64,000 bases of DNA from Desulfuromonas sp. KJ2020 (GCF_024197615.1 NZ_JAKUKE010000004.1:62001-126000); one strand, 5' to 3'; shown: positions 8,344-17,558, counted from the first letter of the stretch. Translations and numbers: made by a program. Notes: generated from the sequence alone by a model not told the origin.

Positions 8344-9450
8344 ATGAAACGAATTCTGACCGGCCTTTTGACTGTTCTCCTGCTGGGGGCGCTTGTGCTG
8401 CCGACCGCGGCGAAGGCCGCCCGCATCAAAGATATTGCCGGCCTGGAAGGGGTGCGCGACAACCAGCTGGTCGGCTACGGCCTGGTGGTCGGCCTCAACG
8501 GTACCGGCGACAGCGCCAGCACCGAGTTCACCATCCAGTCCCTCGTCAACATGATGGAAAACATGGGGCTCACCGTCGACCGCAGCAAGGTCAAGGTCGA
8601 CAACGTGGCCGCCGTGATCGTCACCGCCCAGCTGCCGCCTTTTGCCAAAACCGGCACCACCATCGACGTCCTCGTCTCTTCCCTCGGTGACGCTGACAGC
8701 CTCGCCGGCGGCACGCTGCTGATGGCGCCTCTCAAGGGCCCGGACGGTCAGGTCTACGCCGTCGCCCAGGGGCCGCTGGTCGTCGGCGCTCTCGCCTTCG
8801 GCGGTAATGCGGCCAAGGTGCAGAAAAACCATCCCACGGTCGGTCGCATTCCTGGCGGCGCCCTGGTAGAACGCGAGGTGCCCTTCGCCCTGCCCAACCA
8901 GAACCGCCTGGTCTATCGCCTGAAAAGCGCCGATTTCACCACGGCCTCGCGCATGGCGGCCGTCATCGACTCCCGTTTCGGGCGCGGCACCGCCTATACG
9001 CTCGACAGCGGCAGTCTCGAAGTCGCCATCCCCCGCGCCTACCTCGGCCGCACCGTCGATTTTGTCGCCGCCCTCGAGCGCCTCAACGTGACCCCAGACG
9101 CCCTGGCCAAAATCGTCGTCAACGAAAAGACCGGCACCATCGTCATGGGTGAGGAAGTCCGCCTCTCAACGGTGGCCGTCTCCCACGCCAACCTGAGCCT
9201 GGTCATCACCGAATCGGCCGAAGTCTCTCAACCCGGCCCCTTCAGTGAAGGGGAGACCGTAGCGGTACCGCAAACCGGGATTGAAGTCACCGAAGAAGGC
9301 GGCGACCTCCTTGTGGTCGAACCGGGGGTCAGCATCGGCGAAATCGCCCGCGCCCTCAACGCCATCGGCGCCACCCCCCGCGACCTCATCGCCATTTTCC
9401 AGGCCATTAAAGCCGCCGGGGCCATGCACGCCGATCTGGAGATTCTGTAA
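8344..9450 (+). CDS. flgI: Flagellar P-ring protein FlgI
   Basis: FlgI forms the periplasmic P ring around the rod. The 368-residue length is typical. A Sec signal peptide (residues 1 to about 26, cleavage after AKA) is followed by the conserved ARIKDIAGLEGVRDNQLVG, and the C-terminus ends in the conserved region for P-ring assembly (DLIAIFQAIKAAGAMHADLE). A GAGGTAAG ribosome binding site precedes the start. It works with FlgA and FlgH encoded just upstream. Confidence 0.97.
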   Translation: MKRILTGLLTVLLLGALVLPTAAKAARIKDIAGLEGVRDNQLVGYGLVVGLNGTGDSASTEFTIQSLVNMMENMGLTVDRSKVKVDNVAAVIVTAQLPPFAKTGTTIDVLVSSLGDADSLAGGTLLMAPLKGPDGQVYAVAQGPLVVGALAFGGNAAKVQKNHPTVGRIPGGALVEREVPFALPNQNRLVYRLKSADFTTASRMAAVIDSRFGRGTAYTLDSGSLEVAIPRAYLGRTVDFVAALERLNVTPDALAKIVVNEKTGTIVMGEEVRLSTVAVSHANLSLVITESAEVSQPGPFSEGETVAVPQTGIEVTEEGGDLLVVEPGVSIGEIARALNAIGATPRDLIAIFQAIKAAGAMHADLEIL

Positions 9451-9490
9451 AAGGGTGATCCTCTTTTAAGTCTGGAAATGCACTCGCCAC

Positions 9491-9546
9491 GAAGACACCA
9501 AGGCACCAAGAAAACTTTAATTGTCAATGGGGTACTTGGTGTCTTC
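9491..9546. repeat. Inverted repeat between flgI and flgJ
   Basis: A perfect 12-base inverted repeat (gaagacaccaag at 9491-9502, cttggtgtcttc at 9535-9546) encloses a 32-base loop. Motifs of the type cacgaagacaccaaggcaccaag recur as short intergenic repeats in many proteobacteria. It lacks a T-run and sits within an operon, so it is more likely a REP-like repeat or mRNA-processing hairpin than a terminator. Confidence 0.7.
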
Positions 9547-9583
9547 ATATCTTGGTGGTGGATAGTCTAAAAGGTTTTGACTC

Positions 9584-9892
9584 ATGAAAATAAACGTCGA
9601 CCCGCAAATCCTCCTGTCCCAGGCCAATGCCCAAGCACCGGCCAAAAACGTCAAGCGCGACGATCCCGAGGCGCTCAAAAAAACCTGCCAGGAATTCGAG
9701 GCCATCTTCCTCGCCTCTATGTTCAAGGCCATGCGCCAGTCCGTTCCCCAGGGGGGGATTATTGAAAAGGGCAACGCCGACGAGATCTACCAGAGCCTGC
9801 TCGATCAGGAGATCGCCACGCAGGCGGCCAAAGGGCAAGGGATGGGTATTGCCGAGGTGCTGTACAGGCAGTTGAACAGAGAGGCCGAGTAA
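9584..9892 (+). CDS. flgJ: Rod-binding protein FlgJ, N-terminal type without muramidase
   Basis: FlgJ caps the growing rod. This 102-residue protein covers only the rod-binding domain (KKTCQEFEAIFLASMFKAMR and IYQSLLDQEIATQAAKGQGMGIAE) and lacks the C-terminal peptidoglycan hydrolase domain found in enterobacterial FlgJ. A split FlgJ is usual in delta- and epsilonproteobacteria, where a separate enzyme opens the wall. It is the last gene of the first flagellar block and is followed by a hairpin terminator. Confidence 0.9.
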   Translation: MKINVDPQILLSQANAQAPAKNVKRDDPEALKKTCQEFEAIFLASMFKAMRQSVPQGGIIEKGNADEIYQSLLDQEIATQAAKGQGMGIAEVLYRQLNREAE

Positions 9893-9933
9893 AGTCAGGT
9901 CATTCACTTGCTAAAAAACAAGAACTCCCTGTC

Positions 9934-9972
9934 AAAAACCTGTCATGTCCCTTTGGGGTTGACAGGTTTTTT
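9934..9972 (+). terminator. Rho-independent terminator after flgJ
   Basis: The stem aaaaacctgtca (9934-9945) pairs with tgacaggttttt (9960-9971), with a 14-base loop and a T-run. It ends the flhA-flgJ transcription block before the glycan island. Confidence 0.85.
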
Positions 9973-10064
9973 GCGTTTGTATTCAAAGTGTCAAGATTTT
10001 GAAGAATGAAGCGCAGCTAAGGACGATTATGTAAAAACAGGTGTATTTTCTGATGGTTGGTGTG

Positions 10065-10080
10065 TGGCCAGGAAATTGCA
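10065..10080 (+). promoter_or_regulatory. Sigma-54-type promoter before the glycan island
   Basis: TGGC (10065-10068) and TTGCA (10076-10080) give the invariant GG-N10-GC spacing of RpoN promoters (GG at 10066-10067, GC at 10078-10079). Transcription would begin near 10091, leaving a leader of about 105 bases before rfbF. The gap 9893-10195 otherwise holds only the flgJ terminator. Sigma-54 often drives middle flagellar and envelope-sugar genes in this group; that link is inference. Confidence 0.6.
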
Positions 10081-10195
10081 ATAAGTCTGAAGATGATTTT
10101 ATCGAGGTCGCCCTATTCCTAGTGCGCCGCGATAGCGAACTGGTTTGATCTGCCGACTGTAGAAAGTTCTATTTCTGAAATAAGCGAGGATACCC

Positions 10196-10975
10196 ATGAA
10201 GGTTGTTATCTTGGCCGGAGGCCTGGGGACACGGATTTCCGAAGAGTCATACTTGAAGCCCAAGCCGATGATCGAAATTGGGGACAAGCCCATACTCTGG
10301 CACATCATGAAAGTATTCGAGACCCAGGGATTCAATGAATTTATCGTCTGTCTGGGATACAAGGGGTTCATGATCAAGCAATATTTCATGAACTACTATC
10401 TTTATAATTCGGACGTTACCTTCAACCTGGCTACCAACAGTTTCGAAATCCACCGCAATAATACGGAAAATTTCCGGGTGACTTTGGTGGAAACCGGTCT
10501 CGACACTTTGACGGCTGGTCGTCTCCAGCGTGTCATGCCCTACCTTGGCAAGGAGGAATTCTTCCTCACCTATGGTGACGGCGTTGCCGACGTGGATCTG
10601 CAGGCACTGCTTAAGTTTCATCACGAACATGGGAAAATTGCCACGGTGACCGCAGTGCAGCCCGCAGGACGTTTCGGGCTGCTCGGCATGAGCGACGAAG
10701 GGCACGTTTCCAGCTTCAAGGAGAAGCCGCTGGGCGACGGGGGCTGGATCAATGGTGGCTTCTTCGTGTTTAAACCCGAAGCCTTTGCCTACCTGCCGGA
10801 AGATGCCGATGGCAAGATGCTGGAACAGGATCCGCTGGAAAACCTGGCCCATGACGGTGAACTGATGGCCTACAAGCATCATGGTTTCTGGAAATGCATG
10901 GATGCCCTTCGCGACAAGGAAGAGCTGGAACAGATGTGGCGCCGCGGGAAAGCGAAATGGAAGATATGGGAATGA
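10196..10975 (+). CDS. rfbF: Glucose-1-phosphate cytidylyltransferase RfbF
   Basis: This enzyme makes CDP-D-glucose from glucose 1-phosphate and CTP, the first step to CDP-3,6-dideoxyhexoses. The 259-residue length is typical. The nucleotide-binding signature GGLGTRISEES near residue 8 and KPMIEIGDKPILWHIMK follow the RfbF/DdhA pattern rather than the glucose-1-phosphate thymidylyltransferase pattern. YGDGVADVD supplies the metal-binding aspartates. The stop overlaps the next start as ATGA. It is the first gene of the glycan island. Confidence 0.95.
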   Translation: MKVVILAGGLGTRISEESYLKPKPMIEIGDKPILWHIMKVFETQGFNEFIVCLGYKGFMIKQYFMNYYLYNSDVTFNLATNSFEIHRNNTENFRVTLVETGLDTLTAGRLQRVMPYLGKEEFFLTYGDGVADVDLQALLKFHHEHGKIATVTAVQPAGRFGLLGMSDEGHVSSFKEKPLGDGGWINGGFFVFKPEAFAYLPEDADGKMLEQDPLENLAHDGELMAYKHHGFWKCMDALRDKEELEQMWRRGKAKWKIWE

Positions 10976-12075
10976 ACAGGGATTTCTGGCAAGGCCGCTC
11001 GGTATTTCTGACGGGGCATACCGGCTTCAAGGGAGGGTGGCTCGCGTTGATGCTTCAGCAGGCGGGAGCGCGGGTGAGCGGCTATGCGCTTCCTCCGGCC
11101 CATCGGCCTGGTATCTTTACCAGCGCCCGCGTTGCCGAAGGGATGGTGTCCACCTTGGCGGATGTCAGGGACGGCCAGGCGCTTGCTCGGGCGATGGCGG
11201 ATGCCGCACCCGAAATCGTACTGCACCTCGCCGCCCAACCCCTGGTTCGGGCCTCCTACGCCAATCCGGTCGAAACCTACGAAGTGAATGTTATGGGGAC
11301 AGTCCACTTTCTGGAGGCCGTCCGCAGGACGCCTTCGGTGAAAGTGGCCCTCGTGATCACCAGCGACAAGTGCTATGACAACCGCGAGTTGATGCGAGGG
11401 TATCGCGAAAACGACCCCATGGGGGGAAGAGATCCCTATTCAAGCAGCAAGGGGTGCGCCGAGCTGGTAGCCGCCTCCTATCGCCATTCGTTTTTGACCG
11501 AACAGGGGGTTTTTCTGGCGACGGCGCGCGCCGGAAACGTCATCGGTGGCGGTGACTGGTCGGAAGACCGACTGATCCCCGACATAGTGCGGGCCTGGTC
11601 CGGAAGGCAGCCCATCCGCATTCGCTATCCCCAGGCTATTCGCCCCTGGCAGCATGTCCTTGAAGCGCTGAATGGCTATCTTCTACTGGCGGAAAACTTG
11701 TGGGCGAGGGGGGATGCCTGCGCTGACGGCTGGAATTTTGGTCCTCCGGATACCGATGTTTGGACGGTCGGGGATATGGTGCAGTTGGGGCGCGATATCT
11801 GGGGGGAGGGCGCCTCCTGGCAGACTGATCACGAAACGCATCCCCATGAAGCACGTATCCTGAAGCTCGATTGCACCAAGGCCATGACGCATCTGGGGTG
11901 GCAACCGCTGCTTGATGTCAATACGGCCCTCGAGTGGACGCTATCCTGGTATCGGGTCCAGCAGGGGGGAGACGAGGACATGAGGAGCTTTTCCCTGGAT
12001 CAGATCCGCCAGTATGCCGGTCTGGGGAAGCCCCTGTCTGAAACCGACCGAGTATGCATGGGAGGAAGCGATTGA
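10972..12075 (+). CDS. rfbG: CDP-glucose 4,6-dehydratase RfbG
   Basis: This short-chain dehydrogenase converts CDP-glucose to CDP-4-keto-6-deoxyglucose. The 367-residue product starts at 10972, overlapping the rfbF stop by four bases. Motifs are the NAD-binding GHTGFKGGW near residue 14, SDKCYDN with the catalytic region, and YSSSK (Y-x3-K). The insert PHEARILKLDCTKA is typical of the CDP-sugar subfamily. Its product feeds RfbH directly. Confidence 0.95.
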   Translation: MNRDFWQGRSVFLTGHTGFKGGWLALMLQQAGARVSGYALPPAHRPGIFTSARVAEGMVSTLADVRDGQALARAMADAAPEIVLHLAAQPLVRASYANPVETYEVNVMGTVHFLEAVRRTPSVKVALVITSDKCYDNRELMRGYRENDPMGGRDPYSSSKGCAELVAASYRHSFLTEQGVFLATARAGNVIGGGDWSEDRLIPDIVRAWSGRQPIRIRYPQAIRPWQHVLEALNGYLLLAENLWARGDACADGWNFGPPDTDVWTVGDMVQLGRDIWGEGASWQTDHETHPHEARILKLDCTKAMTHLGWQPLLDVNTALEWTLSWYRVQQGGDEDMRSFSLDQIRQYAGLGKPLSETDRVCMGGSD

Positions 12076-13424
12076 GTGAGACCATGGAACAGGCGTTGAG
12101 GCGACAGGCCATCGAAGCGGCGATCGCTTACTATCGTCATGGCCGCAGCGAGAATACCCCTTATGCACCCGGTGACCGGATTCCCTACGGGGGCCGGGTG
12201 TACGATGAGCAGGAGGTGGCGGCTCTGGTCGATGCCTCCCTTGATTTCTGGCTGACGACCGGACGCTACGCGGAACGCTTCGAACGGGATTTTTCCCGTT
12301 TTCTGGATGCTGGATACTGTTCCCTGACCAACTCGGGTTCTTCGGCGAACCTGCTGGCGTTCATGGCTCTGACCTCCCCTAAACTTGCGGAGCGCCGTAT
12401 CCGGCCGGGCGACGAGGTCATCACCGTGGCCGCCGGGTTTCCCACGACCGTGACGCCGATCATCCAGTTCGGCGCCGTCCCGGTCTTTGTGGATGTAAGC
12501 CTGCCGACCTACAACATCGATACGAGTCAGCTCGAGGAAGCGCTCTCCCCCCGCAGCCGTGCCGTTATGGTGGCGCATACCCTGGGCAATCCCTTCGACT
12601 TGGCTGCCGTTCGCGCCTTCTGTGACCAACACGAACTCTGGCTGATCGAAGACAACTGCGACGCCCTCGGCTCCCGGTATTGTCTGAACGGTGAATGGCG
12701 CTATACCGGCACGATCGGTCACCTGGGGACCTCAAGTTTCTACCCCCCTCATCACATGACCATGGGAGAGGGGGGCGCCGTCTATACCCGCGATCTCCAG
12801 CTCCAGAGGCTCGTCGAATCGTTCCGGGACTGGGGGCGGGACTGCTGGTGCCCATCGGGGCATGACAACACCTGCGAAAACCGCTTCAACCGCCAGTTCG
12901 GCGAGCTTCCCATCGGCTACGACCACAAATACGTCTATGCCCATTTTGGCTACAACCTCAAGGTCACCGAGATGCAGGCCGCCATCGGCTGTGCCCAGCT
13001 CGACAAACTGCCCGCCTTCATCACCGCGCGCAAAAACAACTGGCAGCGCCTGCGGGATGGGCTCAAAGGGTTGGAAGAGGTCTTCATTCTCCCGGAGGCC
13101 ACGGCAAACAGCGACCCCTCCTGGTTCGGCTTCCTCCTCACGGTACGAAACGGCTCCCGTGTCAGCCGGGACGGCCTGGTCGCGCACCTGGAATCGAAAG
13201 GCATCCAGACTCGCCCCCTGTTCGCCGGCAACCTGCTCAAGCACCCCTGCTTCGACGAGATGCGCCGCAGCGGAACCGGCTACCGGGTGGCAGGAGAGCT
13301 GGTCGTCACGGATCGCATCCTCAAGGATACCTTCTGGCTGGGGGTCTATCCAGGACTGACAGAGCCCATGATAGATACCATGATCGCCGAAGTTCACGCC
13401 GGCGTGGAGCGGGGTTGTCGATGA
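12072..13424 (+). CDS. rfbH: CDP-4-keto-6-deoxyglucose 3-dehydrase (E1), RfbH
   Basis: E1 is a PMP- and [2Fe-2S]-dependent dehydrase that, with a separate reductase (E3), removes the 3-hydroxyl of CDP-4-keto-6-deoxyglucose. The aminotransferase fold is clear, and the catalytic lysine position is histidine in PPHHMTMGEGG, the hallmark of E1. The iron-sulfur ligands are seen as CWCPSGHDNTC (C-x-C-x7-C) plus the upstream cysteine in EDNCDALG. I prefer the TTG at 12072 (GGAGG six bases upstream, TTGA overlap with rfbG); an ATG at 12054 would add six residues. No E3 reductase gene is visible nearby. Confidence 0.92.
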   Translation: MSETMEQALRRQAIEAAIAYYRHGRSENTPYAPGDRIPYGGRVYDEQEVAALVDASLDFWLTTGRYAERFERDFSRFLDAGYCSLTNSGSSANLLAFMALTSPKLAERRIRPGDEVITVAAGFPTTVTPIIQFGAVPVFVDVSLPTYNIDTSQLEEALSPRSRAVMVAHTLGNPFDLAAVRAFCDQHELWLIEDNCDALGSRYCLNGEWRYTGTIGHLGTSSFYPPHHMTMGEGGAVYTRDLQLQRLVESFRDWGRDCWCPSGHDNTCENRFNRQFGELPIGYDHKYVYAHFGYNLKVTEMQAAIGCAQLDKLPAFITARKNNWQRLRDGLKGLEEVFILPEATANSDPSWFGFLLTVRNGSRVSRDGLVAHLESKGIQTRPLFAGNLLKHPCFDEMRRSGTGYRVAGELVVTDRILKDTFWLGVYPGLTEPMIDTMIAEVHAGVERGCR

Positions 13425-13984
13425 TCTTCCAGGAAACCGTCCTTCCAGGCTGTTTTGAAATCACCCCACGCATCCTGGAAGATGAACGGGGGAGGTTCGT
13501 CAAAATCTTCCATCGCGAGGTTTTTGCCGATCGGGGATTGAACACGGATTGGGCTGAGGAATACTACTCGGTATCACGGCGGGGCGTATTGCGTGGGCTG
13601 CATTTTCAGCTTCCCCCCCATGACCACGACAAGCTGGTGTACTGCACCGAGGGTTCGGTGCTCGATGCGGCTCTGGATCTGCGAAAAGGATCGCCGACCT
13701 ACGGTGAGCATGTGCTGCTGGAGCTCAGCGCCGCAGCCGGCAACATGCTCTATCTCCCTCGCGGGCTGGCGCACGGTTTTTACGTGCAGAGCGCCTCGGC
13801 GACCCTGGTCTACAAGGTCACCTCGGTCTATGCCCCGCAGCAGGATGCCGGCATTCTGTGGAGCTCCGCCAACATCGCCTGGCCGGACAGCGATCCCATC
13901 ATCTCCGCGAGGGACAGGGACTTTCCTGAATTCAACTGTTTCGAAACCCCTTTTGCGTTTCATACTGGAGGAGGGGAGGCATGA
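13421..13984 (+). CDS. RmlC-like nucleotide-sugar 3,5(5)-epimerase (cupin)
   Basis: The 187-residue protein belongs to the dTDP-4-dehydrorhamnose 3,5-epimerase family (RILEDERGRFVKIF, RRGVLRGLHFQ with the catalytic-type histidine, LPRGLAHGFYV). In a cluster of CDP-sugar genes it probably epimerises a CDP-keto-sugar, like AscE in ascarylose synthesis, rather than a dTDP sugar; no rmlA, rmlB or rmlD is present. The ATG at 13421 overlaps the rfbH stop as ATGA. Which carbon is inverted cannot be told from sequence alone. Confidence 0.8.
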   Translation: MIFQETVLPGCFEITPRILEDERGRFVKIFHREVFADRGLNTDWAEEYYSVSRRGVLRGLHFQLPPHDHDKLVYCTEGSVLDAALDLRKGSPTYGEHVLLELSAAAGNMLYLPRGLAHGFYVQSASATLVYKVTSVYAPQQDAGILWSSANIAWPDSDPIISARDRDFPEFNCFETPFAFHTGGGEA

Positions 13985-14913
13985 ACGTTCTGGTGACGGG
14001 AGCCACGGGCTTTATCGGTTGTCACGTGGTGACGGCCCTGCTGGCAAAGGGGCATCGGGTGACGGCCGTGGCCCGCAACCCGCAGCGGGCGTCCCAGGCC
14101 CCCTGGTATGGCCAGGCGACCTTTCTGGCCGCCGATATCCATGCGCCGGGGTGCGCCGAGCGTCTCGAGCCCTCGCAGTTTGACGCCGTCGTGCATCTGG
14201 CCTGGCCGGGGCTGCCCAACTACGGGGCCCTGAGCCATCTGGATCGGACGCTGCCGGACGAGTGCCGTTTCCTGGGTGACCTTGTCCGTTTGGGTACCCG
14301 GCAGCTTCTGGTTTCCGGCACCTGTTTCGAATACGGGCTCGTCTCCGGCTGCCTTGCCGAGAGCACCCCGCCGCAGCCGGTCACCGCCTACGGCATGGCC
14401 AAGAATTCCCTGCGCGGATACCTGGAGCTTCTGCAGAAAACCCACCCCTTCCGGCTGCAGTGGGCCCGACTCTTCTACATGCATGGTCCGGGGCAGAACC
14501 CGAAGAGTCTCCTGCCCCAGCTGGATAAGGCGCTGGCGGAGGGCCAGCCGGTCTTCAACCTCTCCGGTGGGGAGCAGTTGCGCGACTACCTGCCGGTTGA
14601 GGAGGTGGCTACCCGTCTGGTAGCACTGCTCGCGCATCCGGGCTTTGACGGGGTCATCAATATCTGCAGCGGCCAGCCGGTTTCGGTGCGACGCCTGGTC
14701 GAAGGGCATGTCACCGCGGTCGGCGGCTCCATCCGCTTCAACTTCGGCCATTACCCCTATCCCGATTACGAGCCCATGGCCTTCTGGGGGGATACGCGGA
14801 AATTCCAGAATCTGTATCGATCCCCTATGCAGAGCGTTGAATGCGATGGGACAAACGAACCGCAAAATGAAGTATTTGCCAGGGATCTTTCCATCCATGA
14901 GAACGAACGGTGA
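13981..14913 (+). CDS. NAD(P)-dependent sugar epimerase/reductase (SDR), likely final CDP-dideoxyhexose step
   Basis: This is an extended short-chain dehydrogenase/reductase of 310 residues. The N-terminal Rossmann motif is GATGFIGCH, and the active-site motif is YGMAK (Y-x3-K). The start overlaps the preceding stop by four bases. By position it would reduce the 4-keto group to give the final CDP-3,6-dideoxyhexose, as RfbJ, RfbS or AscF do. The identity of the sugar (ascarylose, abequose or paratose type) is not resolved. Confidence 0.75.
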   Translation: MNVLVTGATGFIGCHVVTALLAKGHRVTAVARNPQRASQAPWYGQATFLAADIHAPGCAERLEPSQFDAVVHLAWPGLPNYGALSHLDRTLPDECRFLGDLVRLGTRQLLVSGTCFEYGLVSGCLAESTPPQPVTAYGMAKNSLRGYLELLQKTHPFRLQWARLFYMHGPGQNPKSLLPQLDKALAEGQPVFNLSGGEQLRDYLPVEEVATRLVALLAHPGFDGVINICSGQPVSVRRLVEGHVTAVGGSIRFNFGHYPYPDYEPMAFWGDTRKFQNLYRSPMQSVECDGTNEPQNEVFARDLSIHENER

Positions 14914-14917
14914 AATT

Positions 14918-16570
14918 ATGAAAACACACACGAAGGCCCTGTTTGTCATCCCGACCTATATTGATCAAACCCTTGAGCAGGATTTCAAAAGTCCGATTAC
15001 CGTCCCCTACGGCATTCTGAGCCTGGCCAGTTATGTCAAGGAACGGTGTCCTTCCATAGAAATCCGGATTATCGATTTCAACACCCGCAATATTCCGGTA
15101 GCGGAACAGGAATCCGTCTTGCGCGAAACCCTGCAGGAATTCGATCCGGACCTGGTCGGCATCGCCCTGATGTTCAGTTTTTTCAATGAATCCCTGTACC
15201 GGCTGGCGGCGCTCGTCAAGCAGATTGATCCTCATCGCCTGGTGGTGGCCGGGGGGATTGCGGCGTCGAACCTGCACGCACAACTGCTGGCACACGACGC
15301 TATCGACGCCGTGTGCATCGGCGAGGGGGAAATCCCTTTTCTAGACCTGGTCCTCAGCGAGGATCGCCGCAAAACCCTGCAAGACCATCCTTCATGGGCG
15401 ACGTTGGAAAATGTCCGGAACGGGGAGGTGTTTCGTCCGACCTTTGTGCAGGATCTGGACGAAATTCCTCCTATCGATTATGGACTCATCGACCTGGGCC
15501 TGTATGGCGAACGGCTTATCGGCAAGAATCAGGGAAAGGGGTCGCGGTATCTGGTTATTCATACCACCCGCGGTTGTCCGTTCGACTGCATATTCTGCTG
15601 CGCGGCTGCCAATCACGGTAAAAAGATCCGCTCCATGAGCCCCGAACGGGTCATCAGCGACACCCGGGAAATGGTTGAGCGTTATCAGTTGGAGCGGCTC
15701 GGCATCGAAGATGATCAATTTGTCTTCAATGCCAAGCGGGCCAAGGCCATCCTTAAGGGGCTTGCGGAATTCCATCTCAAAGTCGAGATACCCAACGGAC
15801 TGTCCGTCCGATTTATCGACGATGAGATGGCGCGCTTGATGCGTGATGCCGGAGTGGAAGGGGCGTCGCTTGCCATCGAGTCGGGGTCTTCGAGGGTTCT
15901 GAAGGACATCATCCGCAAGCCCCTGAATCTCTCCGAGGTCAAGCCGGCCGTCGATGCCTTGAGAAAATACGATATTTCGACGCTCGGACTCTTCGTCATC
16001 GGCATTCCGGGTGAAACGGACGAGGATCGACAGGCGTCGATCGATTTCATCCGGGACCTTGAACTGGACTGGGCGGCCATTCATATTGCCACCCCATTCC
16101 CGGGATCGCGGCTGTACGACCTCTGCCTCGAGAATGGGTACATCAACGTGGAAGACCTTTCGCAGAAAGTAGGAATCTACAAGGGGCTGATCCGTACGGA
16201 AGACCTCGATCCCGAAGAAATGACTGAATTCGCCTACCTGATGAACCTGGAGGTGAATTTTGTCCAGAACAACAATCTTCGCACCGGACGCTATGCCAAA
16301 GCGGCGATCCGTCTGAAGAACGTGGTGGACAAGTACCCCGACCAGGCCTTTGCCCACTATTACCTTGCCAGGGCCTATGAGCATTTGCCGCATGTCGATC
16401 CGAAGCTTATTCAATTTCACAGAGAGCGTTTTTACTGCATCATAGCCGAGGACAAAAAATGGATGGAATACGCTCTTCGCTTTAACCTGGTTCCGGCAAC
16501 CGAAATTTCCATGAACCCCCGAGGAGAGGCTGAGAGCATCTATGAAAGCTCAAATCAAGCCGCGCATTAA
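14918..16570 (+). CDS. B12-binding-type radical SAM protein
   Basis: The 550-residue protein has an N-terminal cobalamin-binding-like Rossmann domain (PYGILSLASYVKE, VVAGGIAAS, CIGEGE; about residues 1-190). A radical SAM core follows, with the cluster motif C-x3-C-x2-C in RGCPFDCIFC. The C-terminal part (about residues 430-550) includes a TPR-like segment (AFAHYYLARAYEHLP). Proteins of this class methylate or rearrange unactivated carbons; the substrate here is unknown but probably a sugar or lipid-linked intermediate. I chose the ATG at 14918, just after the preceding stop, rather than longer in-frame openings inside that gene. Confidence 0.82.
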   Translation: MKTHTKALFVIPTYIDQTLEQDFKSPITVPYGILSLASYVKERCPSIEIRIIDFNTRNIPVAEQESVLRETLQEFDPDLVGIALMFSFFNESLYRLAALVKQIDPHRLVVAGGIAASNLHAQLLAHDAIDAVCIGEGEIPFLDLVLSEDRRKTLQDHPSWATLENVRNGEVFRPTFVQDLDEIPPIDYGLIDLGLYGERLIGKNQGKGSRYLVIHTTRGCPFDCIFCCAAANHGKKIRSMSPERVISDTREMVERYQLERLGIEDDQFVFNAKRAKAILKGLAEFHLKVEIPNGLSVRFIDDEMARLMRDAGVEGASLAIESGSSRVLKDIIRKPLNLSEVKPAVDALRKYDISTLGLFVIGIPGETDEDRQASIDFIRDLELDWAAIHIATPFPGSRLYDLCLENGYINVEDLSQKVGIYKGLIRTEDLDPEEMTEFAYLMNLEVNFVQNNNLRTGRYAKAAIRLKNVVDKYPDQAFAHYYLARAYEHLPHVDPKLIQFHRERFYCIIAEDKKWMEYALRFNLVPATEISMNPRGEAESIYESSNQAAH

Positions 16571-17558
16571 CCAGGAAGGGAGGACCCGGCTCGAAGAGGT
16601 GATCCCGCTGGAAACCCCCTTTGTCCTGTTCGTCGACCCGTCGAGCGCCTGCAATTTCCGCTGCAAGTTCTGTCCGAATGGTGATCCGGCGCTGATCCGC
16701 GACAGCGGCCGGTGGCAGGGGAGCATGGAGTTTTCCCTGTACCGGAAGATTATCGACGATCTCAAGGCGTTTCCCGAGCCCCTGAAAGTCCTGCGTCTCT
16801 ACAAGGACGGCGAACCCTTTCTGAACAAGCGCTTCGCGGACATGGTCCGCTATGCCAAGCAGAGCGGCGTAGCCCGCTTTATCGACACCACCACCAACGG
16901 CTCGCTGCTTGATCCCGAGACGGTCAAACCGGTTCTCGATGCCGGCATCGACCGGATCAACATCTCGGTCGACGGCCTCTCGGAACAGCAGTTTCTGGAA
17001 TTCGCCGGGGCCAAAGTGGATTTCGAACGCTTTGTCGACAATATCCGCCGCCTCTACGCCATGAGGGGGGATTGCGAGATCCTCATCAAGATCGCCGGAG
17101 ATTTTCTCAGCCCGGAGGATAAGGAGCGCTTTTTCGCGCTTTTCGGCGACTACGCCGACCGCATTTTCATCGAGAACATGGCCCCCTGCTGGCCAGAGTT
17201 CGATCTGGCCGACCGCCTCGACGTCTCCATGGATACGGGGATATACGGCCAGCCGGTCGGAGAGGTTCAGGTCTGCCCCTATATTTTCTATTCCCTGTCG
17301 GTGAACTCCGACGGCACGGTCAGCCTCTGCTTTCTTGACTGGGCCCGCAAGCTGGTCGCCGGTGACCTGCGCCGGGAGAGCCTCAAGAGCATCTGGACCG
17401 GCGAGCGCGTCCGGGCTCACCGCATCGCCCACCTGCAAGGGCAGCGGAAGCAGGACCCCGTCTGCGGGGATTGCGGCCAGCTCACCCATTGTCTTCCCGA
17501 CAACATCGACCCTTTTCGCAGCGAACTTCTGGAGAAGATTCGGGCCGCGAAATCATGA
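16542..17558 (+). CDS. Radical SAM/SPASM-domain protein
   Basis: The 338-residue protein has the radical SAM motif CNFRCKFC near residue 37 and a cysteine-rich C-terminal SPASM region (CPYIFYS, SLCFLDW, CGDCGQLTHC) for auxiliary iron-sulfur clusters. It overlaps the preceding radical SAM gene by 29 bases. SPASM enzymes usually modify peptides or perform dehydrogenation; in this sugar island a carbohydrate dehydrogenase-like role is equally possible. No precursor peptide gene is visible nearby. Confidence 0.82.
   Translation: MKAQIKPRINQEGRTRLEEVIPLETPFVLFVDPSSACNFRCKFCPNGDPALIRDSGRWQGSMEFSLYRKIIDDLKAFPEPLKVLRLYKDGEPFLNKRFADMVRYAKQSGVARFIDTTTNGSLLDPETVKPVLDAGIDRINISVDGLSEQQFLEFAGAKVDFERFVDNIRRLYAMRGDCEILIKIAGDFLSPEDKERFFALFGDYADRIFIENMAPCWPEFDLADRLDVSMDTGIYGQPVGEVQVCPYIFYSLSVNSDGTVSLCFLDWARKLVAGDLRRESLKSIWTGERVRAHRIAHLQGQRKQDPVCGDCGQLTHCLPDNIDPFRSELLEKIRAAKS

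Noticed and set aside
9451-9583. Terminator between flgI and flgJ
   Set aside because: The inverted repeat has no T-run and flgJ has no promoter of its own, so a dispersed repeat is more likely.
15392-16420. A 342-codon open frame on the - strand opposite the B12-type radical SAM gene
   Set aside because: The + strand frame has the cluster cysteines and ribosomal coupling; the opposite frame shows no recognisable domain.
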